From the NCBI GenBank assembly GCA_023678885.1, contig CM042985.1, forward strand, positions 4,576,985 through 4,640,984: DNA of 64,000 nucleotides, in the 5' to 3' direction. The notes under the pieces were generated by a model. That model was not told where the DNA came from. It saw only the letters and a list, made by a program, of their open reading frames with translations, and made no database searches. Source of the stretch: Pogostemon cablin (Eukaryota > Streptophyta > Magnoliopsida > Lamiales > Lamiaceae). Below are positions 10,060-20,020 of the stretch, piece by piece. Both the position numbers and the translations under genes were made by a program. How positions within the stretch are numbered: the first letter of the stretch is position 1; every line of letters starts with the position of its first letter.

Positions 10060-12261
10060 AAACCCTCTACACTATACGTTACTATTTTATTTGAGTAAGT
10101 TTTCATGGTTGATTGAAATTCAACCAAAATTCAACCATCACCAAGTTGGTATCGTTGTGTTGTTGATAGGAAAGGACAAAAATCTTTAATTGGACATGTG
10201 AGTAGTTAAAAGATATTTTTCCTTATTTTCATAGGATAGGATTACTTTTCTTAAAAATACAGCCAATAGTGTAACTTCTCCATTAGATTTTCAATAACAA
10301 ATTACGGTTTCTCGATTATATCTTCTAACTCCTTCCTTTTACTCCGATGAAGATCTTCCTCTTATTATACGTACATATACAAAACAAATTGAAATTTTAT
10401 TTTTATCTTAGATCTTGTGTCAATAATATATATATTTATTTCAATTAATTTGCAAAGAAAAGCTTGGCTTTTAGATGAGAAAATACGCTTTAGGAAGAGC
10501 TTCTTTGATTAGCGATGGTATATTATAAAAGATATTTTACCATATTCTACTGATTTATAATTTAATACTAAATTTCAATCTATATTCAACTAATATATTT
10601 TAATTTAATTTACATAAAACTTAGTATATTTTAATAATTTATTTTTTCTTAATATTCGACTGATTTATTTAAACATTAGATTCCTACATGCTAAAATATT
10701 TTTAAAAATATTGTTGAAAAACATATTTGGTTACCTATAAAAAAAAAATAGCCGTTTTCTCTGAGATTTATACATTAATTAAAAATGAATTACTCATCCA
10801 AAGTAAAAGGATATCATTATCACATTATCCTAACCACAAATTCCACGCCTAATCTCGACATTAATAGAGTCACGTGACTACGTCTTATCCGCATGCAGTC
10901 CTTCTCTCTATGTATAGGTTACGTAAATTTCAATTTTTACAAGATTATAAAATTCTTTGGTCCTCGCCAATTTCTTAGTATAAAAATATTATTCCTCAGT
11001 CTTATATAAAATTTCACACCTCCATTTCAATAAATATAAAAGCTTATCACTCAAAATAAAAATAATCATATTAATTTTTTATTTTAAAAATACATTTTAT
11101 TCCACCTAATATATTTTATAATTTAATTATTGTTTGAAAAAATAATTCAAATTTTAAATTGATAATACATTTTAAAAATACGTTCATTACTTTTAACTTT
11201 TATTTAGAAGGTATTCCCTTTCCTTTTTAAAAGAATATCCCACATAATTGTATAAAATAAAATAATAATATCTTTTAATCAAAAAAATTTAAATGGACAC
11301 TGGATGATAGATGGAAGGAGTAATTTTTTTTCAAAAATTTTTAACTTTTTGCACGACTTATTTTTATTTATTTATTTATTAGAGTTGAATAGTTAGATGG
11401 AGTAATATTTTTTCCACACAATTTTAACTTTTTAACTTAATTATAAAAATAACTAACGATACCGCCTAGTACGTGGGTTTCATTCCAAGTTGAATTTCCT
11501 GTTACATTTCCGATGTTTCATTGGTGTTTCAAAACATAAAAATACTATACCCTACAAATGACCATTAAACCCTTGGGGCAAGTATTAAATTTTGGGCATT
11601 GATTGTACCACGTGTGAATCATTTAATTTATGAAACAGTAGAAGAAACACCATTGTGAAACAGGTGATCTCATTTGGTTTCATAATAGTTATAGTCTTTT
11701 TTGCCAAAATTTTAAAGGTTGGGATTAAATTATAATTTAAGTAAAGGTTGGAGTTTTTTTGCAATCAACTAAAAGCTGACGTGGCAAGGTCAATGCTACG
11801 TCAGCGATTGGGCAGGCTTCAGCTGCCCGATGGGTGCAAATTGCACAAATATGAAAGATCATGGTTTTTTTTACAATTTTATAAAAGTCAAGATTAATTT
11901 GCTATCTGTTGAAAGTTCGTAGTTTTTGACGCAATTAACCCTTATTTTATTGATTGGGAAATTTTAGATTATGATGGTGTGGAATTACTGGAGTATCACT
12001 CTTTTAAGAATCAGAGTTAGATGTGAAAAGAATCAACACATTAATAGTAAATTCTAATTATTTATTTGAGACTTTTAATCAACTTAATTTTGCAAAATGG
12101 AGAGAATTAACTCTTTTTTTATTAAAAAAAAGACATATTATCATACTTATTTAAGAATTGAAAATTCAAATAATACACTTAATACGTCTAGTCCAGCATC
12201 ATCATTTGTGCAGTGTGTTTCAAGTTTCAACTATATCATTTTCCTATATACAATATTAATT
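10060..12261. other. Intergenic, transposon-derived in part
   Basis: No gene is seen. A MITE-like remnant at about 11700-11940 has a GC-rich paired centre (GCTGACGTGGCA...GCTACGTCAGC, then GGGCAGGCTTCAGCTGCCC) and a right end GACGCAATTAACCC resembling the element at 1686-2012. A G-box core (CACGTG) is at about 10872, with no gene close enough to assign it to. Confidence 0.5.
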
Positions 12262-14175
12262 AATTAATTAATGACTATGGAAGAACTAATCACAATATGC
12301 TATAGTCACGGTTAGAGGGCTTTGGGCAGATTCAATGTGGAAAGTTTGGAAATAGCAATACCGAATGTCCGAATCTATGAGAAAAGCTTCGATCTGAAAT
12401 TCTCAACGTGGCATGTTCTAATAGGAAGATGAGGGATGCGTTGTAAAGACGTTGTGGTCCCCCTTTGAAAAATTCTGAAATACGTGGCTCTCGCTTATCT
12501 TAGAATCTTATTTTTAACTATTTTTATTAAATTTATATTTATTTTATTTAAATTATCACATGTTTTGACATTCATATAAATTGTAATAAACACAGAAAAT
12601 AAAATATCAGATTTAATAAACCATCAATTTGTGCATAGATTTGGATAAGCTGGAATATTGCGTGTAATTTGCTTTGCTGTAAATTTCCATATTCTCTAAT
12701 TAGGTGGGCGCCAATTATATATATGATAATCACAATAATGTAATTAATTAATCTGATTAACATAATCCGATCATTAATATAGGACATAATAAGATTCAAA
12801 CATATTAAATATTTAATGAATGAAATAATATCACATGTTAAAATGAATTAATAATAATCTACGTCGGTATATGGAACGAAAAAACAAGATCGGTATAGGA
12901 GTTGTGTACAAGTTGTAAACTTGGTATAAGATTAATTTTGTACAAATTAAATTTTAAATGAACATAATTATGAGTTGTTGATTGTTAGCTACAATATTAA
13001 GATCCTAAGAACATATGTCATACTCCCTTCGTCTGTCGGAGATGTATACATTTTCTATTTGTGGTGTACGCACTAAAGATATATTTTTCCCTTTTAATAC
13101 ACATGTGAATGTGTGATCCAAACACAATTCACTAATACATTTAATATATGAGACTCAAACACAATTCACTAATACAACTACCTACTATATATTAAATAAT
13201 AATACTCCTTAATCATAACAAATGTATAATTTTTGACGGACAGAGGAAGTAATAAATTTAGTTTTTAAGAATTAATCAGAATTTCAATTGGTCCAAAGAT
13301 AATAGATAAGATATATATGACGTGGTTTTGGCCATAAAAAATATGAAGCTTTTATCAGTATTATACAATTCAATTCGTATAGTTCGCTCTTAAAAATTAA
13401 TTTTTAAAAAATATATAGCAATTAAAAAAGATGAAGAAAGAAAGAATGAAAGGAAAAAAAATTAATGTAGAGTTCCTGTTGTGTTGTGAAATTAACTAAA
13501 TAATAAAAGAAAGATAAATAACTATTAAAATAATTTATTTGTTAAAAATATAAATATTTACAATTGAACATTAAAAAATGTGAGTCTTGCATAGGTCAGA
13601 TGCAAGTCTTTAAATCTTAATTCAATTGAAATCTGATCCTTACATTTAAATTTTAAAAAATTAAAAATAAAATGTTAATTATTAATAACAACTGTATCCT
13701 AAATTTAACTTATCAATCTTACGTGCACGTCAAAAATATGGTTAAAAATAATAGTAATAAGATGATATAAATATAAAGTTATTTGATATATTGTTTGTAA
13801 TTTCCTTCGAGAAATCACAGTCAAGACAGTCAAATTCAAATCGAAACTGTTTTATGATATTACTTACTTCAAATGGGTTGTACCCAATATTTAAATAAAC
13901 CCAATAAAAATGGATATTGCTTCTTCTTTCTTTCTTTTTTTTTTTTAATTATTATGATTTGATTTATGAGTTTAGGAATTGGCCAAACCCCAAAATATTG
14001 GTTAACAGAAAAGGACAGCTCGTGCTACTTACCCTTCAAACTCAACAACTACCAACCCTCAACTCATCCATATTACTCTACTACATCTCCCCTATTAAAC
14101 TACTTTAATACTCCATAAGTATATACTATTAAATGGAGTAATTAATTTATACTATATGTATAGTCACAAACAATA
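12262..14175 (+). repeat. Segmental duplication, copy 2 (upstream region of SLC35F gene A)
   Basis: It is collinear with 5990-9125 but shorter, since it lacks the hAT element, the 103-bp insertion, the GC-ended element and the second tandem unit. It leads straight into the SLC35F-type gene that starts at 14520. Confidence 0.8.
13023..13249. mobile_element. Stowaway-like MITE (ancestral to the duplication)
   Basis: Ends CTCCCTTCGTCTG and GACGGACAGAGGAAG, bordered by TA. It is the counterpart of the interrupted MITE at 7633-8229. Confidence 0.7.
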
Positions 14176-14177
14176 TA

Positions 14178-14468
14178 CTCCCTCCGTCCCACGTATTTTT
14201 ACCCACTTTCCATTTTGGGGTGTCCCACGTATTTTTACTCATTCCATTTTTGGCAAAAATACATAATATTTTATTACCTACTTTTTACAATCCCAACAAC
14301 TTTAATTACTTTTTTACACTTTATTCATCATTTCCAATAAATTTATTTACTTTTTCTTTTTAAATTACTAATTTATCCCTACTTTCTCTTACATTATATA
14401 TTAAAAAAATAAAACGTCTTAATCTCTGTGCCCGTACAAACGGGTAAAAATACCCAGGACGGAGGGAG
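14178..14468. mobile_element. Stowaway-like MITE, 291 bp, just upstream of SLC35F gene A
   Basis: Perfect-looking termini CTCCCTCCGTCCC and GGACGGAGGGAG sit between TA dinucleotides (14176-14177, 14469-14470). The right end is 51 bp from the start codon at 14520, so it lies in the 5' leader or core promoter. Gene B lacks it. Near-identical relatives are at 54228-54517 and 46073-46360 in the opposite orientation. Confidence 0.9.
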
Positions 14469-14519
14469 TATACAGTATAGTTAGTGATAGTGTTGAGTAG
14501 AATTGGAGTGGTGTTAGCA

Positions 14520-17500
14520 ATGAGGAAGGGGTGGTGGAGAGAGCATCATGGATTGGGGAACACATTGCTTCTCTTGGCTTTAGGGCAGCTTCTTTCTTTA
14601 GATGTTGCCATTATGGGCTTTTCTGCCTCTTCTATAGCCACTCAAGGTTAGTTTTTTTCTTTTTTCTCCTTTTTTATTTTTTATTTTATGTTTCTGGGCT
14701 GGCGAAATTGTGTATGTATATAGTTGAAGAATTTAAGATTTATTAAAAAATTATGGTATGGATGGAGACGATTTTAGCCTGCACTTAATCAGTTGAAAAA
14801 ATTATGATTGATTGTGGTGTTTGGGTTGCAATGCTGTGCAGTGGACGCACCACTGACGACGTCGTTTTCTACATACTTGACTCTGGCTTTGGTATATGGA
14901 GGTATCATGCTCTACCGCCGTCAAAAATTACTGGTAACTATTTAACCGCCGTTAGCTTCAAAATTTTTACATGGCTAATACTTATTAGGGTGAATAGCCC
15001 ATTTACCTATATTTTTAAAGTTAAAATTATTGCCAACCATTAACTAATTTACTAACATCCCTACCCATTTGTCTATTTTTGGACCAAAATACCCCCATCA
15101 TGTCAGAATTTTGACACCGAATCCGACATTCGATGAAATACTCCCACCCTGTCAGAATGCTATGTCGGAGTTCCGGCACTGAATCCGACATCCGATGATG
15201 TCGGAATCCTAACATAGCATCCCGACAGGGTGGGGGTATTTTGGTAAAAAATGGTCAATTGAGTATGGATGTTATATAAATTAGTTGATGGTTGGCAATG
15301 ATTTTTTTACATTTCATATTGGGTATTTTTGGCAATTAACTCTACTTATTACTTAATAAATTAAAATATAAAATTTAAAGATTACAAAATATAAGCAATA
15401 TATAGTTAAAGATGGTGCATTAATTTTGAAAAATACATTTGGATATAATATATCTAATAATGCAGGTTCCATGGTATTGGTATGTTCTCCTAGGCTTTGT
15501 GGATGTCCATGGAAATTATCTAGGTTTCTTTCTTATATATGACTCTTAATTCGTTTCTCTTGACATACTAAATTTATATTCAATTGAAAATATTTTTAAA
15601 TCTAACTAATTAATAAATTTTGATGGAATATATATCAGTAAATAAAGCATTCCAGTTCACGTCTATCACGAGTGTAGCGTTACTAGATTGTTGGACCATC
15701 GCTTGGGCGATTTTGATGACGTGGATATTCATCGGCACAAAATATTCCACGTGGCAGTTTCTTGGTTGTGCAATTTGTCTAGCTGGCCTCGGCCTTGTGC
15801 TTCTTTCCGACGCCGGAGTGGGTGGCGGAGGTGCGTCAAATTTAGAGATCACGAATTAAATGATGCTCTCAAATTTTTGTTTAATTTTTTAGATGAGATG
15901 GCTGATATTTAGAAAAAAATATCATTAATAACTTCGTATGATTAGGTGGTTCAAATCCCATTTTTGGTGATTTTTTGGTAATTGCGGGCACAATTTTTTT
16001 TGCGATGAGCAATGTTGGTGAGGTTAGTGTACATATAGATTTGCAATCGATATCATAATTAATAAATTAATCTTGATTTTAGTTTAATTTAACCTTTCTT
16101 ATTTTTATTTTTTTTGGGTTTACAATGCAGGAATTTTGTGTGAAGAAGAAAGATCGTATTGAAGTGATAACGATGATTGGTGTGTTTGGTATGATTGTTA
16201 GTGCTTGTGAGATGTATCCTCAATAAAACAAATTAGTTTGGTTTGGTTAATTATTGATTAATTTAACCTTAATTAATCTCTGTTTCCTTAAAAGAAAATT
16301 AAATTTGTATGTATTTCCTTAACCTTAATTCTTAGAGTGTTGTGATAGAGAAGAAGACTCTGGAATCAGTAAAGTGGTCTACTGGACTCGTATGTGAAAT
16401 TCAAATATTGATTAACCTGAATTCTTCTGATTAATTGCATCATTTCTGAAAGTTCATCAATATATTAATTATGATTAAGGTTGGTTAATGAGTTAATTAA
16501 TGTGTTTTATTGTAGTTGTTGTGGTATGGTGCTTATGCAGCTTCAAGCTTCCTGTTCTACACACTGGTACCTTATTTTCTCCAGGTTAGTACTCCACCTT
16601 TCCAAATATTATAACTTTATTAATCAATTTTATAGATTTTGTGAGGGTAAGATGGTCTTTTTAGAGTATGTATGTAATGTATGATGATAGCGAGGGTTTT
16701 TTTTCAAAAAAAAAAAATCTAAATTAAAATATTAATTAATTGCAAGAATTTGCTGGACTAAAATAAATAAATTCCTTAATTTAGTTGCGTTTCTACTTCG
16801 AGATAGTGTTAAATGGAGTACAGAGTAAGATACATTTCACCAAATTTTATTCATTTTTTTCAACGAATGAGTGAGGCTCCTGTGCACCCGGGCGCACGGA
16901 GCACATTCCGTGTGCCTTTACAATTTTCATGCCACTTTACAATTTAAACTCCTAGCAATACATAGGTTTAAATAGGATTGGAGGAGAGGGTTGTGTTCAC
17001 ATGGGGACACGGAGCATCTTTTCGTGTCCCCGGGCGCACAGGAGCTTTTGCTATTTTTCTAAAGGATAGATTAACACTCTTATGTCTATTTTCAATTTAT
17101 ATTTAAAAAATAAAAAATCAACATCTATATTTTCATACTAAAAAAACTAATTTCAACATTATTTAAATTTGGTATAGATTGGTGGATCTACACTGTTCAA
17201 TCTTTCACTTCTTACATCTGACATGTGGGCTGTTGCTTTTAGGATATTCATCTACAAGCAAAAGGTAGATTCTATTTTCTATATTTATATAGTATCTGCT
17301 GTGTAATTTTTAGTAATCCCTCCTTCACTTAAATGTATTTATTCACATATTGCTTAGAATATAGTCCCTCCATCCCATTTCAGGTGGCACACTTTTTATT
17401 TGGATTGTCCTATAAAAATTTGCACATTCTTAAAAAGCAAAAAATTAAATACAATCACCCTTCCCCATACACTTTACTTACAAAAAACCACCCCTACTTA

Positions 17501-18236
17501 ACACACGTTACACACCTAACATACTTTATTATTTACTTCCTCCGTCTCATAATACTTTTCACGTTTACTGTTCCCGTTATTTAAGAAAAGTTGTATTTTT
17601 TGATCAACTTTATTGACTTTGAAGGGTATTATAGTATTTTTAGGTAATAAAAAAGCATAAAGTAATGAAATGTGTATGAAAAATGAGTGACAAATTTGAA
17701 ATTAGAGTAACTTTTGAGGTTGTTACATAAAGTGATATTTCCTTTTTTAGGGTGTGAAAGGTTTTGTGGGACAAACAAATAAGGAAAATATGAAAGGTTT
17801 TATGGGACGGAGGAAGTATTTATTACCAAAAATATCATAATACCCCTAATACTATAATAGATAGATGTATTAATATTGTGTATTGGATCCATATGTAGTC
17901 GATGGAGTATAGTAATAATTATTTTGGTGGTCTCATTTAAAAAAATAGTAAAGGAAAAAAAATAAGAGTGAATCTCTTGTGCGCCCGGGCACACGGATTT
18001 AGATATGTGCCCCTTTACAATTTAAACTCCCTAGCAATACATATATTTATTATTTAAATAGAATAAAGAGGGGAAGAGTTGTGTTTACATAGGGACACAG
18101 ACCATGTCCTCATGTCCCCGGAGCGCATGAGCTTTTGCCAAAAAAATAATAAGGAAATTGATATAATGCATTATGATGAAACGTACCAAAAGATAAAAAA
18201 ATGAGAGTAATAGTTTTTATATAAAAAGAAGCCAAG

Positions 18237-18270
<34 letters not shown>

Positions 18271-18593
18271 AACTTCAAAGTTTTTGTTTTTGGTTTTGGT
18301 TTTTTTTTTTAAATTTAAAAGGCAATTTCAAAGTGAATTTAAATTTTAGGTTGATTGGTTATACTATTTGGCCTTTATCCTGGTTGTAGTTGGGATAGTA
18401 ATATATTCAAAAACGTAAGTCTCACTTGATCTCTTGATTATCATCATATTTTGCAATTATGGATTAAATATTCATTTATTACAATTAAAATTATGAGAGT
18501 ATTATATTTTGCAGGGAGAAAAATGCAGACAGCGAGATAGATGCTCCCGAATACAGTCTTATTGATGAACAAAATTCAAGGACTGAAAATTAG
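14520..18593 (+). CDS. SLC35F1/F2-type (DUF914) solute carrier, tandem copy A
   Basis: An integral membrane protein of the drug/metabolite transporter superfamily; plant substrates are not established. Eleven exons: 14520-14646, 14842-14933, 15466-15523, 15639-15830, 15946-16022, 16131-16213, 16338-16389, 16516-16584, 17178-17264, 18350-18414, 18515-18593. They sum to 981 nt, or 326 residues, which suits the family. About ten hydrophobic segments alternate with short loops. Visible signatures include DAPLTTSFSTYL, GFVDVHGNYL, SVALLDCWTIAWAI and LLTSDMWAVAFRIF. The C-tail is acidic and ends EYSLIDEQNSRTEN. The start is the first ATG and matches copy B. Oddities: the exon 7 acceptor reads TTCTTAGAG where copy B has TTCTTGCAG, and the phase requires the second AG; exon 5 has FAMSNVGE against FGMSSVGE in copy B; transposons fill the promoter and introns 2, 8 and 9. 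It is probably functional, but less certainly than copy B. Confidence 0.85.
14988..15342. mobile_element. Mutator-like element, 355 bp, in intron 2 of SLC35F gene A
   Basis: The 9-bp duplication TACTTATTA is at 14979-14987 and 15343-15351. The ends GGGTGAATAGCC and (reverse complement) GAGTTAATTGCC are similar. The centre holds GC-rich paired segments (CACCCTGTC...GACAGGGTG; ATGTCGGA...TCCGACAT). Intron 2 of copy B is only 72 bp and has no such insert. Confidence 0.8.
16870..17053. mobile_element. GC-ended small element, copy 2 (intron 8 of gene A)
   Basis: The left end is GAGTGAGGCTCCTGTGCACC and the right end GGGCGCACAGGAGCTTTTGC, which are inverted. Each end holds an inner hairpin (GCGCACGGAGCACATTCCGTG; GGGACACGGAGC...CGTGTCCC). 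No coding capacity. Confidence 0.65.
17364..17850. mobile_element. Stowaway-like MITE interrupted by a second MITE (intron 9 of gene A)
   Basis: The left end GTCCCTCCATCCC and inner sequence GGTGGCACACTTTTTATTT match the MITE at 7087. After the inner element it resumes with TTTATTACCAAAAATATC. The right terminus is eroded. Confidence 0.6.
17536..17816. mobile_element. Inner Stowaway-like MITE, 281 bp
   Basis: Ends CTTCCTCCGTCTCATAAT and ATGGGACGGAGGAAG are bordered by TA on both sides, inside the older MITE. Confidence 0.8.
17967..18141. mobile_element. GC-ended small element, copy 3 (intron 9 of gene A)
   Basis: Left end GAGTGAATCTCTTGTGCGCCC, right end CGGAGCGCATGAGCTTTTGCC. The interior (TTACAATTTAAACTCCCTAG) is shared with copy 2 at 16870. 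Confidence 0.6.
18237..18268 (+). repeat. Uninterrupted run of 32 cytosines in intron 9 of gene A
   Basis: Read directly from the sequence. It sits about 80 bp upstream of exon 10 (starting 18350). Long C/G homopolymers are rare in AT-rich plant introns and are hard to sequence, so the length may be inexact. Confidence 0.9.
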
Positions 18594-18817
18594 CATTCAC
18601 TTGGAGATAATAAATAAATTTGCATTAATTCTGAGATAATTAACTATTGAAAGCCGTACAATGTAAATTAGCATATATAAATGGGTCGAGTCCAAAACAA
18701 AAACAAGTTCGAGTCCATAAAGTTTAAATTAATTATTTTGAAAAAAAGTTATATAATCATATATAATTATGAAAAGAGATTATTGGATGTACATCATAGC
18801 ACAAGTAGATGGTCAGC

Positions 18818-19087
18818 AGAATTCAGCACGAAGCCCCTATGGCATATAGCTCAAGTGGTAAAGGGAGGGTGAAAAGACCTTTTAACTAAGCTTGGTTGTT
18901 ACAGGATGGAGATTCTAATCCTGCTTTTGGCATGGATTTAACCCCTTACAAGTACAAGTTAAACAGTGAGCCTTCTTTATAAGCCACTTGAGGTACATCC
19001 TGCGATTTATCTCTTCCACCAATCTCCAAAGCGAAAACGGTGGGGCCCTAATGATGGGTACACAATTTTTTTAGAATTCAACACGAA
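18818..19087 (+). mobile_element. tRNA-derived SINE with target duplication
   Basis: The body (18833-19072, 240 bp) starts GCCCCTATGG. It has an A-box-like TAGCTCAAGTGG near 18847, a B-box-like GGAGATTCTAATCC near 18909, and a T-rich 3' end. It is flanked by AGAATTCAGCACGAA (18818-18832) and AGAATTCAACACGAA (19073-19087), a 15-bp duplication with one mismatch. It lies 225 bp past the stop of gene A, probably at the end of its 3' region. Confidence 0.8.
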
Positions 19088-19110
19088 ACATCACAGTTCA
19101 CACACATGCA

Positions 19111-19394
19111 TGCTAACGTGTCACACTCCTCTTATCTGCCAGCTGGAATTTTTTAGTTAGAGTAGATTAGCTTAATATTGAGTTAGCTAGAGTAGCATTT
19201 CATATACTCCACACGTCCCAACCAAAGAGTAGTGTTTGCTTTTTATACATACATGCTAGCGTATCACACTCTTATCTGCCAGCTAGAATTTTTTAGTTAG
19301 AGTAGATTAGCTTAATAATGAGTTAGTTAGCTAGAGTAGCATTTCATATATTCCCTTCGTCCCAACCAAAGAGTAGTGTTTGCTTTTTATACGT
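19111..19394 (+). repeat. Tandem duplication, about 143-bp unit
   Basis: The block from TGCTARCGTRTCACACTC to AGTGTTTGCTTTTTATAC occurs twice with small differences (starts at 19111 and 19254). The duplicated block contains the left end of the MITE that follows. Confidence 0.8.
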
Positions 19395-19556
19395 GGATTA
19401 AAGAGTATTATTATTTAATATGTAGTGAGTAGTTATATTAGTGGAAGTGCGGACCCCATATTTTAATTGTATTAATGGATGTTTGTTTCTTGTGTGTAAA
19501 AAAATAAGACTCTTTGAATGAGAAGTCTAAAATAGGGACCTCTTGGATGGAGGGAG
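19352..19556. mobile_element. Stowaway-like MITE upstream of SLC35F gene B
   Basis: Left end ATTCCCTTCGTCCC, right end TTGGATGGAGGGAG. A broken copy of the left end also occurs at 19205 because of the tandem duplication. Confidence 0.6.
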
Positions 19557-20020
19557 CGAGTATACTCCTTCAGCCTTCCCTCCTGCAGATAATTTTGATC
19601 TTATATTTTACTTAATTTCCCCATTTTTAGCAAAAAAATACAAAAGTTACCACTTATCACTAATACTGCTATCTAGTACTTTATATAATGGATACTTTAT
19701 ATGAAAATATCTTGTCTCTCAATATGTAGGTCCATGGTAGTGAATGCATATTTGATCAGAGATCAAAATTAAAATAGATATGAGATTGGGTTGTGATAAG
19801 CAATTACTAAGTGAAAAAGACAAGACAAGTGGAGCATGCTACTTGCCATTCAATCTCAATAACTACACACCTCCCTTATCTACAATATTAATGAGCTCTA
19901 CTAGATCTCCCCTATTTTACACAGACATACTATTAAAAGTAGTAATTAATATTTATTTATACTACTTCTAGTATTAGTATAGTTAGTTAAGTAGAAGTGG
20001 AGTGGCAGCGCATGTTAGCA

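Noticed and set aside
16330..16337. Exon 7 of SLC35F gene A beginning at the first AG (16336)
   Set aside because: That acceptor shifts the frame and gives an immediate stop; the second AG keeps the frame shared with gene B.
18833..18930. Possible functional tRNA gene
   Set aside because: A-box and B-box-like motifs are present but no cloverleaf can be formed, and the whole 240 bp has a T-rich end and target duplications, as in a SINE.
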